This document shows, piece by piece, positions 51,901 through 59,681 of a DNA stretch of 64,000 bases (its first letter is position 1; every line of letters begins with the position of its first letter). Where the stretch lies: positions 1-64,000 of the forward strand of contig JAQXBM010000087.1 in NCBI GenBank assembly GCA_029252405.1, written 5' to 3'. The notes beneath the pieces were generated by a model, which worked only from the letters and a program-made list of their open reading frames with translations, was not told the DNA's origin and did no database searches. The DNA is from Crocinitomicaceae bacterium. Its GTDB lineage: Bacteria > Bacteroidota > Bacteroidia > Flavobacteriales_D > Crocinitomicaceae. Both the position numbers and the translations under genes were made by a program.

Positions 51901-54900
51901 TGGTGCAACTACTGAAGACATAACAGGATTGGCTGCAGGAACATACGATATCACAATCACGGATGGTAACGGATGTGAAACTTCAGCATCATATGTTGTA
52001 GCAAACAACGCAGGTTCATTGGCCGCGACGGCAACTGTTCTTTCTGAGATATGTACTGCAGCGAATGGTTCCATCGATCAAACAATCACTGGAGGAAACG
52101 GTGTATTGACTTTTGCTTGGGACAGTGGACAAACAACTGAAGACCTTTCAAACTTACCTGCAGGAACGTACAATTGTACAATCACGGACGAAACAGGATG
52201 TTACATCATTCAACCTTACACGGTAACTCAGACGACAGGAGATATCTCAGTGATCGGTGTGAATATCGTAAACGAAGTTTGTGGGAACGGACAAGGTGAA
52301 GTTAACATTACGGTTACTGGAAATAACTTGACGTTCGTATGGTCAAATGGAGCAACAACTGAAGATCTTACAGGAGTTTCAGCAGGAGATTATTCCTGTG
52401 TTATTTCAAATGCTCAAGGTTGTACCTACACAACACCATTATACTCGGTGATCAATGCTTCAGGAACCTTAAACGTAACGACGCAATTAGTAACGGACGA
52501 AATCTGTGGAAATAACGGCGGAGCAATCAACATGAATATTACTGGAGGTACAGCACCATTTACTATTAGTTGGTCGAACGGAGCCACAAGTGAAGATATT
52601 GTTGGTTTATCAGCAGGAACGTATTCGATTACTGTTACAGATGCGAATGGTTGTACAGAAAGCCAATCAGTAACGGTGAATTCAAATTCTGGAACCCTAG
52701 CAATTCAAAACGCGATCATAACGGATGAATTATGTGGCGATCAGGCTGGAGCCATTGACGTAATCACAATTGGTGGAACGGGTACATTAACCTACTCTTG
52801 GAGTTCAGGACAGTCTTCAGAAGATCTTTCAGGTCTCGCTGCTGGAACTTACACTATTACAATTACAGATCAGAATGGATGTACGGCGACAGAAACGTAC
52901 ACAGTAAATAACCAAGCGAGCGGTTTGGCATTCACTTCAGCAATTACCAATGAGATTTGTTCAAACGGACAAGGTCAAATTACCTTAACTGTATCAGGAG
53001 GAAATGCTCCTTACACATACGCATGGTCGAATGGAGGAACAACAGCAACGATCACAGGGCTTTCATCAGGACTTTATTCTTGTACGATAACGGATAACTC
53101 TGGTTGTTCAATTGTCACTGGAGATCTTTCAGTTGGAAATACAGCAAACGGCTTGAGTGCATCTACGACTGTAGTCGATGCGAATTGTTCAAACAATGGT
53201 TCGATTGACCTTACCGTGAACGGTGGAGCACTTCCATTAACGTTCTCTTGGTCGAATGGTGCTACTACCGAAGATATTTCTGGTCTTGCAGGAGGAACAT
53301 ACGATTATACAGTTACGGATAACAACAGTTGTGTAGTGACAGGTTCAGTAACAGTTCTTCAAACGAACGGAAACATTACTTACACGTTCACAACAACGAG
53401 TGAAATCTGTGGAAACGGCGTTGGTGCAATTGACTTAACGCCTTCAGGTGGAGTTGGACCTTATACCTTCGTATGGTCAAACGGACCAACCACTGAGGAC
53501 TTATCAGGTCTTTCTGCCGGAACGTACACATGTGATATCACAGACAACACAGGTTGTACAATTACTACAGCTGCGATTTCAGTAACTGATCTTCCGGGAA
53601 CATTGAGCATTACGAACCTCATTGCAACAGATGAGACATGTTCAAACGGATTGGGTAGTATCGATATCTCCGTATCGGGAGGAGCTGCTCCAATTACCTA
53701 CTCTTGGTCAAATGGACCAACAACACAAGATGTTACAAACTTGACTTCTGGAACGTATGATGTAACTGTTACGGACAACAACGGTTGTCAAGTGACGGCG
53801 CAAGCAGCGATTAATTCAGCATCAGGATCATTTGCAATTACTCAACCAATCGTAACGGACGAAAACTGTTCGAACGGTCAAGGAGCAATTGATATCTCAG
53901 TTACAGGGCAATCAAATCCTGTGACTTTCGTGTGGTCGAACGGTGCAACAACAGAAGACATTTCTGGATTGTCGGCTGGGGTGTACTCGGTAACGGCAAC
54001 AGATAATAACGGATGTGTTGAAACGACTTCTTACACTGTTTCAAATAGCGGTGCTTCACTTTCAATTGGAAACGCCAATGTCACGGATGAATATTGTGGA
54101 TCTGGTTCAGGTTCAGTTACGATAACTGTTTCTGGCGGAACCGCACCATTTAATTATGTGTGGTCAAACGGAGGAACAACAAATGGAGTAGACAATTTAT
54201 CCGCTGGAACATATACCGTAACAGTAACGGATGGTAGTGGTTGTCAAGTGCAAGGAACTTACACGGTGACAAACAACCCTGGAAACTTAGCATTGACTGC
54301 CGTTGTTACAGATGAAAACTGTGGCGATGGTCAAGGTGCAATCGACATTACAACGACGGGAGGAAACTTACCACTCTTGTACGCTTGGAGTTCAGGACAA
54401 ACAACTGAAGATATCGGTCCAGTTTCCGAAGGAACGTACGATTTAGTGATCACCGATCAATTTGGATGTACAGCCAACTACAACGGAGTCGTTGCGAACA
54501 TTACTGGTGGACTTGGAGTTACAGTAACCTCTGTAACAGATGAAAACTGTGGTCAATCAGATGGAGCCATCGATATCACGACTACAGGTACGGGAATCAT
54601 CTCGACAGTATGGAGTTCAGGACAAACAACAGAAGACATTACAGCTATTTCTGCTGGAACATATACAGTGACGGTTTCAACCGCTACATGTTCTGTGACA
54701 GAAACAGTGACGGTTGTCAATCAAACTGGAACATTGGCCACAACGTTCACTTACATTCAAGATGAAAACTGTGGAGACGCTCAAGGATTCATTGATATTG
54801 ACGTTACAGGAGCAGGACCATTCACTTACTTATGGAGTAATGGTCAGACGACTCAAGACGCAATCGGATTATCAGGAGGAACATATTCAGTAACGATTAC

Positions 54901-57900
54901 AGACAACAATGGCTGTGATTTAACTGAAACATTCACGGTAAACAGTACGAATATTACTAACATGACTGCCTCTGGCACAACAACTGATATTTTGTGTGCT
55001 ACCGATGATGGAGCAATCGATCTATCAGTTTCTGGAGGAATCGGGCCATTTACTTACTTATGGAGTAATGGTTCAACGACACAAGACATTTCGAACTTAC
55101 CAGTTGGAAGTTACACAGTGGTCGTAACAGATGCTGCAAGTTGCACTGCGACAGAAATACTGACAATTGGAGGTACGCAACAATCGAATCTTGGGTTTAC
55201 AAACATCAACATCAACGATGAAGACTGTGGAAATCAAGATGGAAGCATGGTTTACTTCACTGGAGGTACTGCTGATGATTACTATTTAGATGGAGTCAAC
55301 CTTGGAGGATTCAATGCAACGAACTTATCCGCAGGAACTTATTTAGCAGCTATTACCGATAACCTAGGTTGTTACGCGGATACAATTGTAACAGTTGGGT
55401 CAACAGGAAACTTCAACCTTACTTCGACATCTGTAGATGAAACATGTGGTCAATCAAACGGTTCCATCGATGTAACAGTTACTGGAGGAACAGGTATGAC
55501 ATATCTTTGGGATTCAGGTCAAACGACTCAAGATCTTACAGGAGTGCCTGCTGGAACATATACGTTAACGGCAACGGACAATACTAACTGTTCGGTTCAA
55601 ATTACGGTGGACGTAGTAAACCAAACGGGAGCCTTTGGAGCAAGTCTTACAAGCCTCGGAAACGAAGATTGTCAAAATGGGCAAGGATTCATTGATATTG
55701 ATGTTGTTGGAACAGGGCCGTTCACATACGCATGGGATTCGGGTCAAACGACGCAAGACATCACAGGATTGTCGGCAGGAACATACTCAGTTACCATCAC
55801 AGATGGAGCGGGTTGTCAATTGACAGAATCATATCAAGTTGATAACAATGCGACGTACTCGGTGAGTGCAGTCATCGTTGAAGAATTCTGTACATCTGTT
55901 GATGGATCAATTAACTTAACATTAACTGGTGGTGCAGCTCCTTATACCTTCACATGGTCGAATGGAGCAACAACGGAAGATCTATTCAACGTTGCAGCTG
56001 GAACATACACGGTGACAATTGCAGATGCGTTCAACTGTCAATCAGTTGAGACATTTGTAGTACCTCAAGGAAGTAACGGTATTCAACTTACCAACTTTGT
56101 AATTGTAAACGATTTCTGTGGACAGGGCATTGGGGATGTGAACTTCAACTCTGGAGGAACGGTTGATGATTATTATATCGACGGAGTTCTGCTTCCATCA
56201 TCACACGCTTACAACTTAACAGCTGGAACATACGTGATTTCTGGAACAGATAACCAAGGATGTTATGTTGAGGAGATCGTTACCGTAGGTAATGATGTGA
56301 ACTTCACGTTATCTCAAACGACTACTGACGAAACATGTGGTCAATTTGATGGAGCGATTGATGTTACAGCTTCAACAACGGGGCTCCTTTACTCTTGGGA
56401 CTCAGGTCAAACTACTGAAGATTTGTTGAACGTGGCAGCAGGAACATACACCGTGACTGCAACAGATAATGTTGGTTGTTCAGTTTCATTGACTTCAACA
56501 ATTGCGAATCAAACAGGAACGCTTGGAATTACATCTGGAATCGTAACTGACGAAAACTGTCAGGACGGTCAAGGTGCAATCGATATCGACGTAGCAGGAA
56601 CTGGACCTTTCATTTACACGTGGAGCTCAGGTCAAACAACTCAGGATATCACTGGATTGACTGCTGGGACTTATACAGTAATCGTTGCAGACGGAAGTGG
56701 ATGTCAATTGACAGAATCTTACACTGTGAATGATAACGCTTCTTACACAGTTACGGCTGCAATCACTGAAGAGTTCTGTACATCTACGGACGGTGAAATT
56801 GACTTAACTGTAATAGGTGCTGGTGCTCCAATCTCATTCGCTTGGGACAATGGTGCAACAACAGAAGACCTCACTGGTCTCGTTGCTGGCGATTACACAG
56901 TTGTGATCACAGACGGATCAGGATGTCAATTCACAGAAACATATACGGTAACTCAAGGTAGTACAGGACTTCAACTTGTCAACTTCCAAATCACAGATGA
57001 AAACTGTGGTAACGGAGATGGAGAGGTTGATTTTGGTTCTGGTGGTACTGCAGATGATTATTACATCGATGGTGTTCTTTTGCCTTCGTCAGATGCTGAT
57101 AACTTGAGTGCTGGAACTTATGTTATTTCGGCTACGGATAACCAAGGGTGTTATGTTGATAGTACGATTACAATCGGATCAACAGGAACATTTACATTAT
57201 CTCATGTGACTACGCACGAAAGTTGTGAACTTGGAAATGGAGCAATTGACTTAACAGTAACTGGAGGGTCAACAATGTCATACGCTTGGTCGAATGGAGC
57301 AACGACACAAGATCTTACCGGTCTTTCTGCTGGAACTTATTCGCTCACTGCTACCTCAACAGGTGGAGGAACATGTACAGTCGATTATACGGTGATTGTC
57401 AATAACGATAACTCTTTTGAAATCACATCGTCACAAACCGATGATTACTGTGGAGCATTAAATGGTGTGATTGATCAACAAATCATCTTTGGAGCAGGAT
57501 TAACATACTCGTGGAATACAGGACAGACAACGCAGGACCTTACAGGTATCACTGCTGGAACGTACACATGTACAATCACTGATCCTGCAACGAACGGTTG
57601 TACATTCAGCTACGATTACACAATTGGCAACGGAACAAACGGTATGACTCCTACGGAGAGCATTACTAACGAGTTCTGTTCTTACGGTGACGGTGCAATT
57701 GACTTAACAATGTCAGGAGGTACTGGATCGTTTAGCTTCGCTTGGGATAACGGTGCAACCACAGAAGACATTTCAAGCTTAGCGGCTGGAACGTACGTTG
57801 TGACAATCACCGATCTTGGTGATAACTGTCAAATGACTGTTTCGTATGATTTGACCAACTCGGCAACGATGGTGGCAACGGAAATCATCACGAACGATCA

Positions 57901-58810
57901 ATGTACAAGTGGAGTTGGAGCAATCGACTTAACAATGTCGGCAGGTTCAGGAAACTACACCTTCGCTTGGGATAATGGTGAAACAACGGAAGACATTTCG
58001 AACTTGTCACCAGGAACCTACTCTGTTCTGATTATAGATGTGGCAGATAACTGTCAAATTACAGAGGTCTACGTTGTAGGTGATACAATTTCAACCCTAG
58101 CTGCAACGGCAAGCATAACAGACGAGTTGTGTAATGACGGAGCAGGTGAGATTGATTTGACTGTTACAGGTGATGCTGGTCCATACTCATACTCTTGGGA
58201 TAATGGAGAGATCACTGAAGACATCACCAACTTGTCAGCTGGAAATTACGAAGTGACAGTAACAGATCAGGCTTCTGGATGTACAATCACTGAAACATAC
58301 ACAGTGGGTAATTCTACGGTGATCTTTGGAGGGTCGGCCGTGATAGTTGATGCAACCTGCATGACGTGTGCTGATGGTTCGATCGACGTAACTCTGAACC
58401 CTGGTGCTTACACGTACTCTTGGGCGAGTGGGGAGACAACAGAAGATCTCTCGAACTTGAATCCAGGAACGTATACCTTAACGGTGAGTCTTGGCGGTTG
58501 TGATACAACTATGGTATTCGAGGTACTGGAAATGGTGTCCTTGGATGAAGAATCATTGTTGAGCATCTCGATGACAGTTCACCCGAACCCTGCGTACGAT
58601 CACTTCAATGTGAATTACGTACTTCCTGCAGGAGAAGAAGGGAAGATAATCGTAACGGATGCCTTCGGTCGATTGATTGAAGTACACAACGTGAGCGGCG
58701 CAGATCAGTTTACGATCAGCACGGTTGAAAAAGCAATGGGCGTGTATTTCGTGACTCTCGAGTCCAAATACGCAACGAAAGTCGAGCGCGTCGTTGTCGG
58801 GAAAAAGTAA
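48911..58810 (+). CDS. Giant SprB-repeat cell-surface adhesin, T9SS type A
   Basis: The protein has 3,299 residues and a signal peptide ending TMFSQ. Parts, in order: a choice-of-anchor L domain (about 25-270; FNYVFASEEYPEF, SFNDVFAFFISGPG); a Calx-beta-like stretch (GQESIWIIYQP); one SprB-like unit; a proprotein-convertase P domain (about 455-640; TMEHSYLGDLQITVEAPSG, GTWEMHVTDQF); then about 34 SprB-type repeats (about 655-3,205) with the pattern CGxxxGxIDI..., WSNGATTEDISGLSAGTY..., DNNGC. Each repeat keeps a pair of Cys. A type A sorting domain closes it (VHPNPAYDHFNVNY, MGVYFVTLES). SprB of Flavobacterium is the mobile adhesin of gliding, so a gliding or attachment role is likely but not proven here. 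A strong terminator follows. Confidence 0.93.
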   Translation: MKTLFKALLVAILLFACVPTMFSQITMTGGQTAQQLAEFLAGPNITVTNAVLSQGNTVLPTLSSAPAAGTFAGVNSDIGFDSGVILSSGNITEAPGPNTSANTGADLGYSGTTQMNGLAGVNTFDAITLEFDFEVQSSFIQFNYVFASEEYPEFAPPNNSSFNDVFAFFISGPGIVGEQNIALVPNSTSPVAINNINPVTNSQYYIDNSVGLDIEFDGFTTILEATRNNLTPCEVYHLKLVITDAGDGVYSSAVFLQENSLVQGLVDVQTQTINADDIALEGCIPASFTFSYDDVSNQDRIINYYVGGTAVNGVDYQYVDSSLTIVAGDTSATIYIDAFSDGLTEGQESIWIIYQPAACADFDTAYLYINDAQPIDFSLDEYHLDCFEDNSGEILVNSTGGFPPYTYYVTDPNGVETQTTANPITGLAAGTYTVQVYDSYGCQADALVIGGIYDADTTFLPDVPNGSVITYDAPLNITGFTAGQTINDVSQIQQICATMEHSYLGDLQITVEAPSGQVVVLKQQNGGGSCDLGQPFASAPVDGANSNLTDPGIGYEYCFNANPIFLTMVGESNNFTHTIPSSTGGTYTDNYLPAGSYTPFGSFNSLIGADMNGTWEMHVTDQFALDNGYIFNWYISLIGDMPDTTVTLLQPSEIVTTGFVTDATCGGSDGSIDINIQDAVLPYTVSWSNGATTEDLVGVAAGTYTVTVTDGNGCQSQETFIVNNIGSLSIASTSTPASCFGGSDGTIDITPAGGSTPYTFSWDSGQSTEDISGLSAGDYTVTMTDQLGCVFSELITVGESSQIMINAVSVFDEECNTDNGSIDISVSGGTGSFGYQWSNGSTSQDISGLTAATYTVNVVDGNGCTANESYTIVNDVSNCSAFCFIEVEANVVTDELCGAANGSIDINVLNAVAPVSYSWSNGATTEDITGLSAGTYTVVATDANNCSEVMTFTVLNDAGTLEISNASVGVENCGNLNGSIDITVVGGAMPYTYDWSNGATTEDITGLAAGTYDITITDGNGCETSASYVVANNAGSLAATATVLSEICTAANGSIDQTITGGNGVLTFAWDSGQTTEDLSNLPAGTYNCTITDETGCYIIQPYTVTQTTGDISVIGVNIVNEVCGNGQGEVNITVTGNNLTFVWSNGATTEDLTGVSAGDYSCVISNAQGCTYTTPLYSVINASGTLNVTTQLVTDEICGNNGGAINMNITGGTAPFTISWSNGATSEDIVGLSAGTYSITVTDANGCTESQSVTVNSNSGTLAIQNAIITDELCGDQAGAIDVITIGGTGTLTYSWSSGQSSEDLSGLAAGTYTITITDQNGCTATETYTVNNQASGLAFTSAITNEICSNGQGQITLTVSGGNAPYTYAWSNGGTTATITGLSSGLYSCTITDNSGCSIVTGDLSVGNTANGLSASTTVVDANCSNNGSIDLTVNGGALPLTFSWSNGATTEDISGLAGGTYDYTVTDNNSCVVTGSVTVLQTNGNITYTFTTTSEICGNGVGAIDLTPSGGVGPYTFVWSNGPTTEDLSGLSAGTYTCDITDNTGCTITTAAISVTDLPGTLSITNLIATDETCSNGLGSIDISVSGGAAPITYSWSNGPTTQDVTNLTSGTYDVTVTDNNGCQVTAQAAINSASGSFAITQPIVTDENCSNGQGAIDISVTGQSNPVTFVWSNGATTEDISGLSAGVYSVTATDNNGCVETTSYTVSNSGASLSIGNANVTDEYCGSGSGSVTITVSGGTAPFNYVWSNGGTTNGVDNLSAGTYTVTVTDGSGCQVQGTYTVTNNPGNLALTAVVTDENCGDGQGAIDITTTGGNLPLLYAWSSGQTTEDIGPVSEGTYDLVITDQFGCTANYNGVVANITGGLGVTVTSVTDENCGQSDGAIDITTTGTGIISTVWSSGQTTEDITAISAGTYTVTVSTATCSVTETVTVVNQTGTLATTFTYIQDENCGDAQGFIDIDVTGAGPFTYLWSNGQTTQDAIGLSGGTYSVTITDNNGCDLTETFTVNSTNITNMTASGTTTDILCATDDGAIDLSVSGGIGPFTYLWSNGSTTQDISNLPVGSYTVVVTDAASCTATEILTIGGTQQSNLGFTNININDEDCGNQDGSMVYFTGGTADDYYLDGVNLGGFNATNLSAGTYLAAITDNLGCYADTIVTVGSTGNFNLTSTSVDETCGQSNGSIDVTVTGGTGMTYLWDSGQTTQDLTGVPAGTYTLTATDNTNCSVQITVDVVNQTGAFGASLTSLGNEDCQNGQGFIDIDVVGTGPFTYAWDSGQTTQDITGLSAGTYSVTITDGAGCQLTESYQVDNNATYSVSAVIVEEFCTSVDGSINLTLTGGAAPYTFTWSNGATTEDLFNVAAGTYTVTIADAFNCQSVETFVVPQGSNGIQLTNFVIVNDFCGQGIGDVNFNSGGTVDDYYIDGVLLPSSHAYNLTAGTYVISGTDNQGCYVEEIVTVGNDVNFTLSQTTTDETCGQFDGAIDVTASTTGLLYSWDSGQTTEDLLNVAAGTYTVTATDNVGCSVSLTSTIANQTGTLGITSGIVTDENCQDGQGAIDIDVAGTGPFIYTWSSGQTTQDITGLTAGTYTVIVADGSGCQLTESYTVNDNASYTVTAAITEEFCTSTDGEIDLTVIGAGAPISFAWDNGATTEDLTGLVAGDYTVVITDGSGCQFTETYTVTQGSTGLQLVNFQITDENCGNGDGEVDFGSGGTADDYYIDGVLLPSSDADNLSAGTYVISATDNQGCYVDSTITIGSTGTFTLSHVTTHESCELGNGAIDLTVTGGSTMSYAWSNGATTQDLTGLSAGTYSLTATSTGGGTCTVDYTVIVNNDNSFEITSSQTDDYCGALNGVIDQQIIFGAGLTYSWNTGQTTQDLTGITAGTYTCTITDPATNGCTFSYDYTIGNGTNGMTPTESITNEFCSYGDGAIDLTMSGGTGSFSFAWDNGATTEDISSLAAGTYVVTITDLGDNCQMTVSYDLTNSATMVATEIITNDQCTSGVGAIDLTMSAGSGNYTFAWDNGETTEDISNLSPGTYSVLIIDVADNCQITEVYVVGDTISTLAATASITDELCNDGAGEIDLTVTGDAGPYSYSWDNGEITEDITNLSAGNYEVTVTDQASGCTITETYTVGNSTVIFGGSAVIVDATCMTCADGSIDVTLNPGAYTYSWASGETTEDLSNLNPGTYTLTVSLGGCDTTMVFEVLEMVSLDEESLLSISMTVHPNPAYDHFNVNYVLPAGEEGKIIVTDAFGRLIEVHNVSGADQFTISTVEKAMGVYFVTLESKYATKVERVVVGKK
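50880..58530 (+). repeat. Array of about 34 SprB-type repeats
   Basis: I count 31 units with a W(S/D/N/A)xG core (mostly WSNGATTEDI) and three variant units with DDYY(L/I)DG instead, about 75-80 codons (225-240 bp) each. Units differ enough at the DNA level that the array is old, except for the higher-order repeat inside it. Confidence 0.85.
55180..57190 (+). repeat. Higher-order repeat, period about 890 bp
   Basis: The DDYY variant module recurs at 55262, 56153 and 57041, that is, 891 and 888 bp apart (297 and 296 codons). Between copies the same three modules follow in the same order, beginning DETCGQ, (D/N)E(N/D)CQ(D/N)GQG and EEFCTS. A four-module block was therefore duplicated in tandem. 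Confidence 0.8.
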
Positions 58811-58826
58811 AGATTGAATAATTTTT

Positions 58827-58865
58827 TAAATCGTCCGTGGAGGTTTCTACGGGCGATTTTTTTTT
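58827..58865 (+). terminator. Rho-independent terminator of the adhesin gene
   Basis: AATCGTCCGT (58829-58838) pairs with ACGGGCGATT (58849-58858), with one G-U pair and a 10-nt loop, followed by a run of Ts to 58865. Confidence 0.85.
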
Positions 58866-58884
58866 GGCTTGAATTGTAATTTGA

Positions 58885-59475
58885 CTAATTGTTTTTGTAG
58901 TATTCTGTGTTCCTTCTCAATATATTCTGTTGTTGAATATTTAGTTTTTCCCAGTTCGAGTTATAGAAATCAAGTATTTGTGCCCTTAATTCAGATTCCT
59001 CACCATAGTTTTCAATCATTACAATTCCGTGGTGAATAAGACTTAACTTTTTCGAACTCGGTCTCCTATCTATTTTCATTCTTGACTCAACGAATTTTTC
59101 AATCTTAGGTAGAGCGCTTTTATCATCAATAGCGAATAATGCCCATAGGACAAAGACAATTTGAATCCTTTTCTCATTAAGCAATGACAAAATAAACTCA
59201 GTTGAATCATTCTTCCCTATTTGAGCTATTGTTAGAATGCAAATTGCTTGTAAATCCTTCTTCCCAAGATGGATACAGTTTTCAAGAGCTTTTAGACTCT
59301 TTTTTGTTCCAATTTCCCTTAACGCAATTCCAGCATCTTGTTTTAAATGATACGAGGAATTTTCATCTTCTAGAATGGAAATCATAGACTGCTCATCAAA
59401 CGAAATATTCCTTTTCTTAAAATCGTCAAGCATCCATTTCCTTGAAATATCATTAATTGGAAAGTTTTCTCGCAT
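58885..59475 (-). CDS. HEAT-repeat-like protein
   Basis: The protein has 196 residues, soluble, with no signal peptide. It is made of helical pairs typical of HEAT/Armadillo repeats: YHLKQDAGIALREIGTKKSLKALENCI, LQAICILTIAQIGKNDSTEFILSLL, and VFVLWALFAIDDKSALPKIEKFV. Such repeats act as protein-binding scaffolds; no catalytic site is seen. The DNA looks more A/T-rich than the neighbouring adhesin gene, which may indicate a more recent arrival, but I have not measured it. It is convergent with the adhesin gene and divergent from the BamA-like gene. Function not known. Confidence 0.75.
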   Translation of the reverse strand: MRENFPINDISRKWMLDDFKKRNISFDEQSMISILEDENSSYHLKQDAGIALREIGTKKSLKALENCIHLGKKDLQAICILTIAQIGKNDSTEFILSLLNEKRIQIVFVLWALFAIDDKSALPKIEKFVESRMKIDRRPSSKKLSLIHHGIVMIENYGEESELRAQILDFYNSNWEKLNIQQQNILRRNTEYYKNN

Positions 59476-59582
59476 TTCGTTTAAATAAGCACAACTATTT
59501 ACAGGATGTCACAAAATAGCAATTTATCCCGCAAAGCTTCCGCAAAGAGCCAACCAAGTTTCACACGAACAATCACTTCAAA

Positions 59583-59608
59583 CTGTTAACCAAAGTTAAC
59601 GTTAACAG
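59583..59608. promoter_or_regulatory. GTTAAC-cluster inverted repeat
   Basis: CTGTTAAC (59583-59590) and GTTAACAG (59601-59608) are inverted arms, with a further GTTAAC between them (59595-59600). It lies 73 nt before the BamA-like start codon and may be an operator; I see no nearby regulator. Confidence 0.35.
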
Positions 59609-59681
59609 CTCTTAACACTCACACCTTCAAGCCAAAACACAATTTCCCTACTTTGGTTTCATAATTCGGAAATCGAACCCT

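Noticed and set aside
55635..55823. Frames of about 60 codons on both strands within the adhesin repeats
   Set aside because: They follow the repeat periodicity and arise from the biased composition of the SprB units.
50880..58530. Regular ~230-bp periodicity resembling a CRISPR or satellite array
   Set aside because: The units are in one open reading frame, are too long and diverged for CRISPR, and encode SprB repeats.
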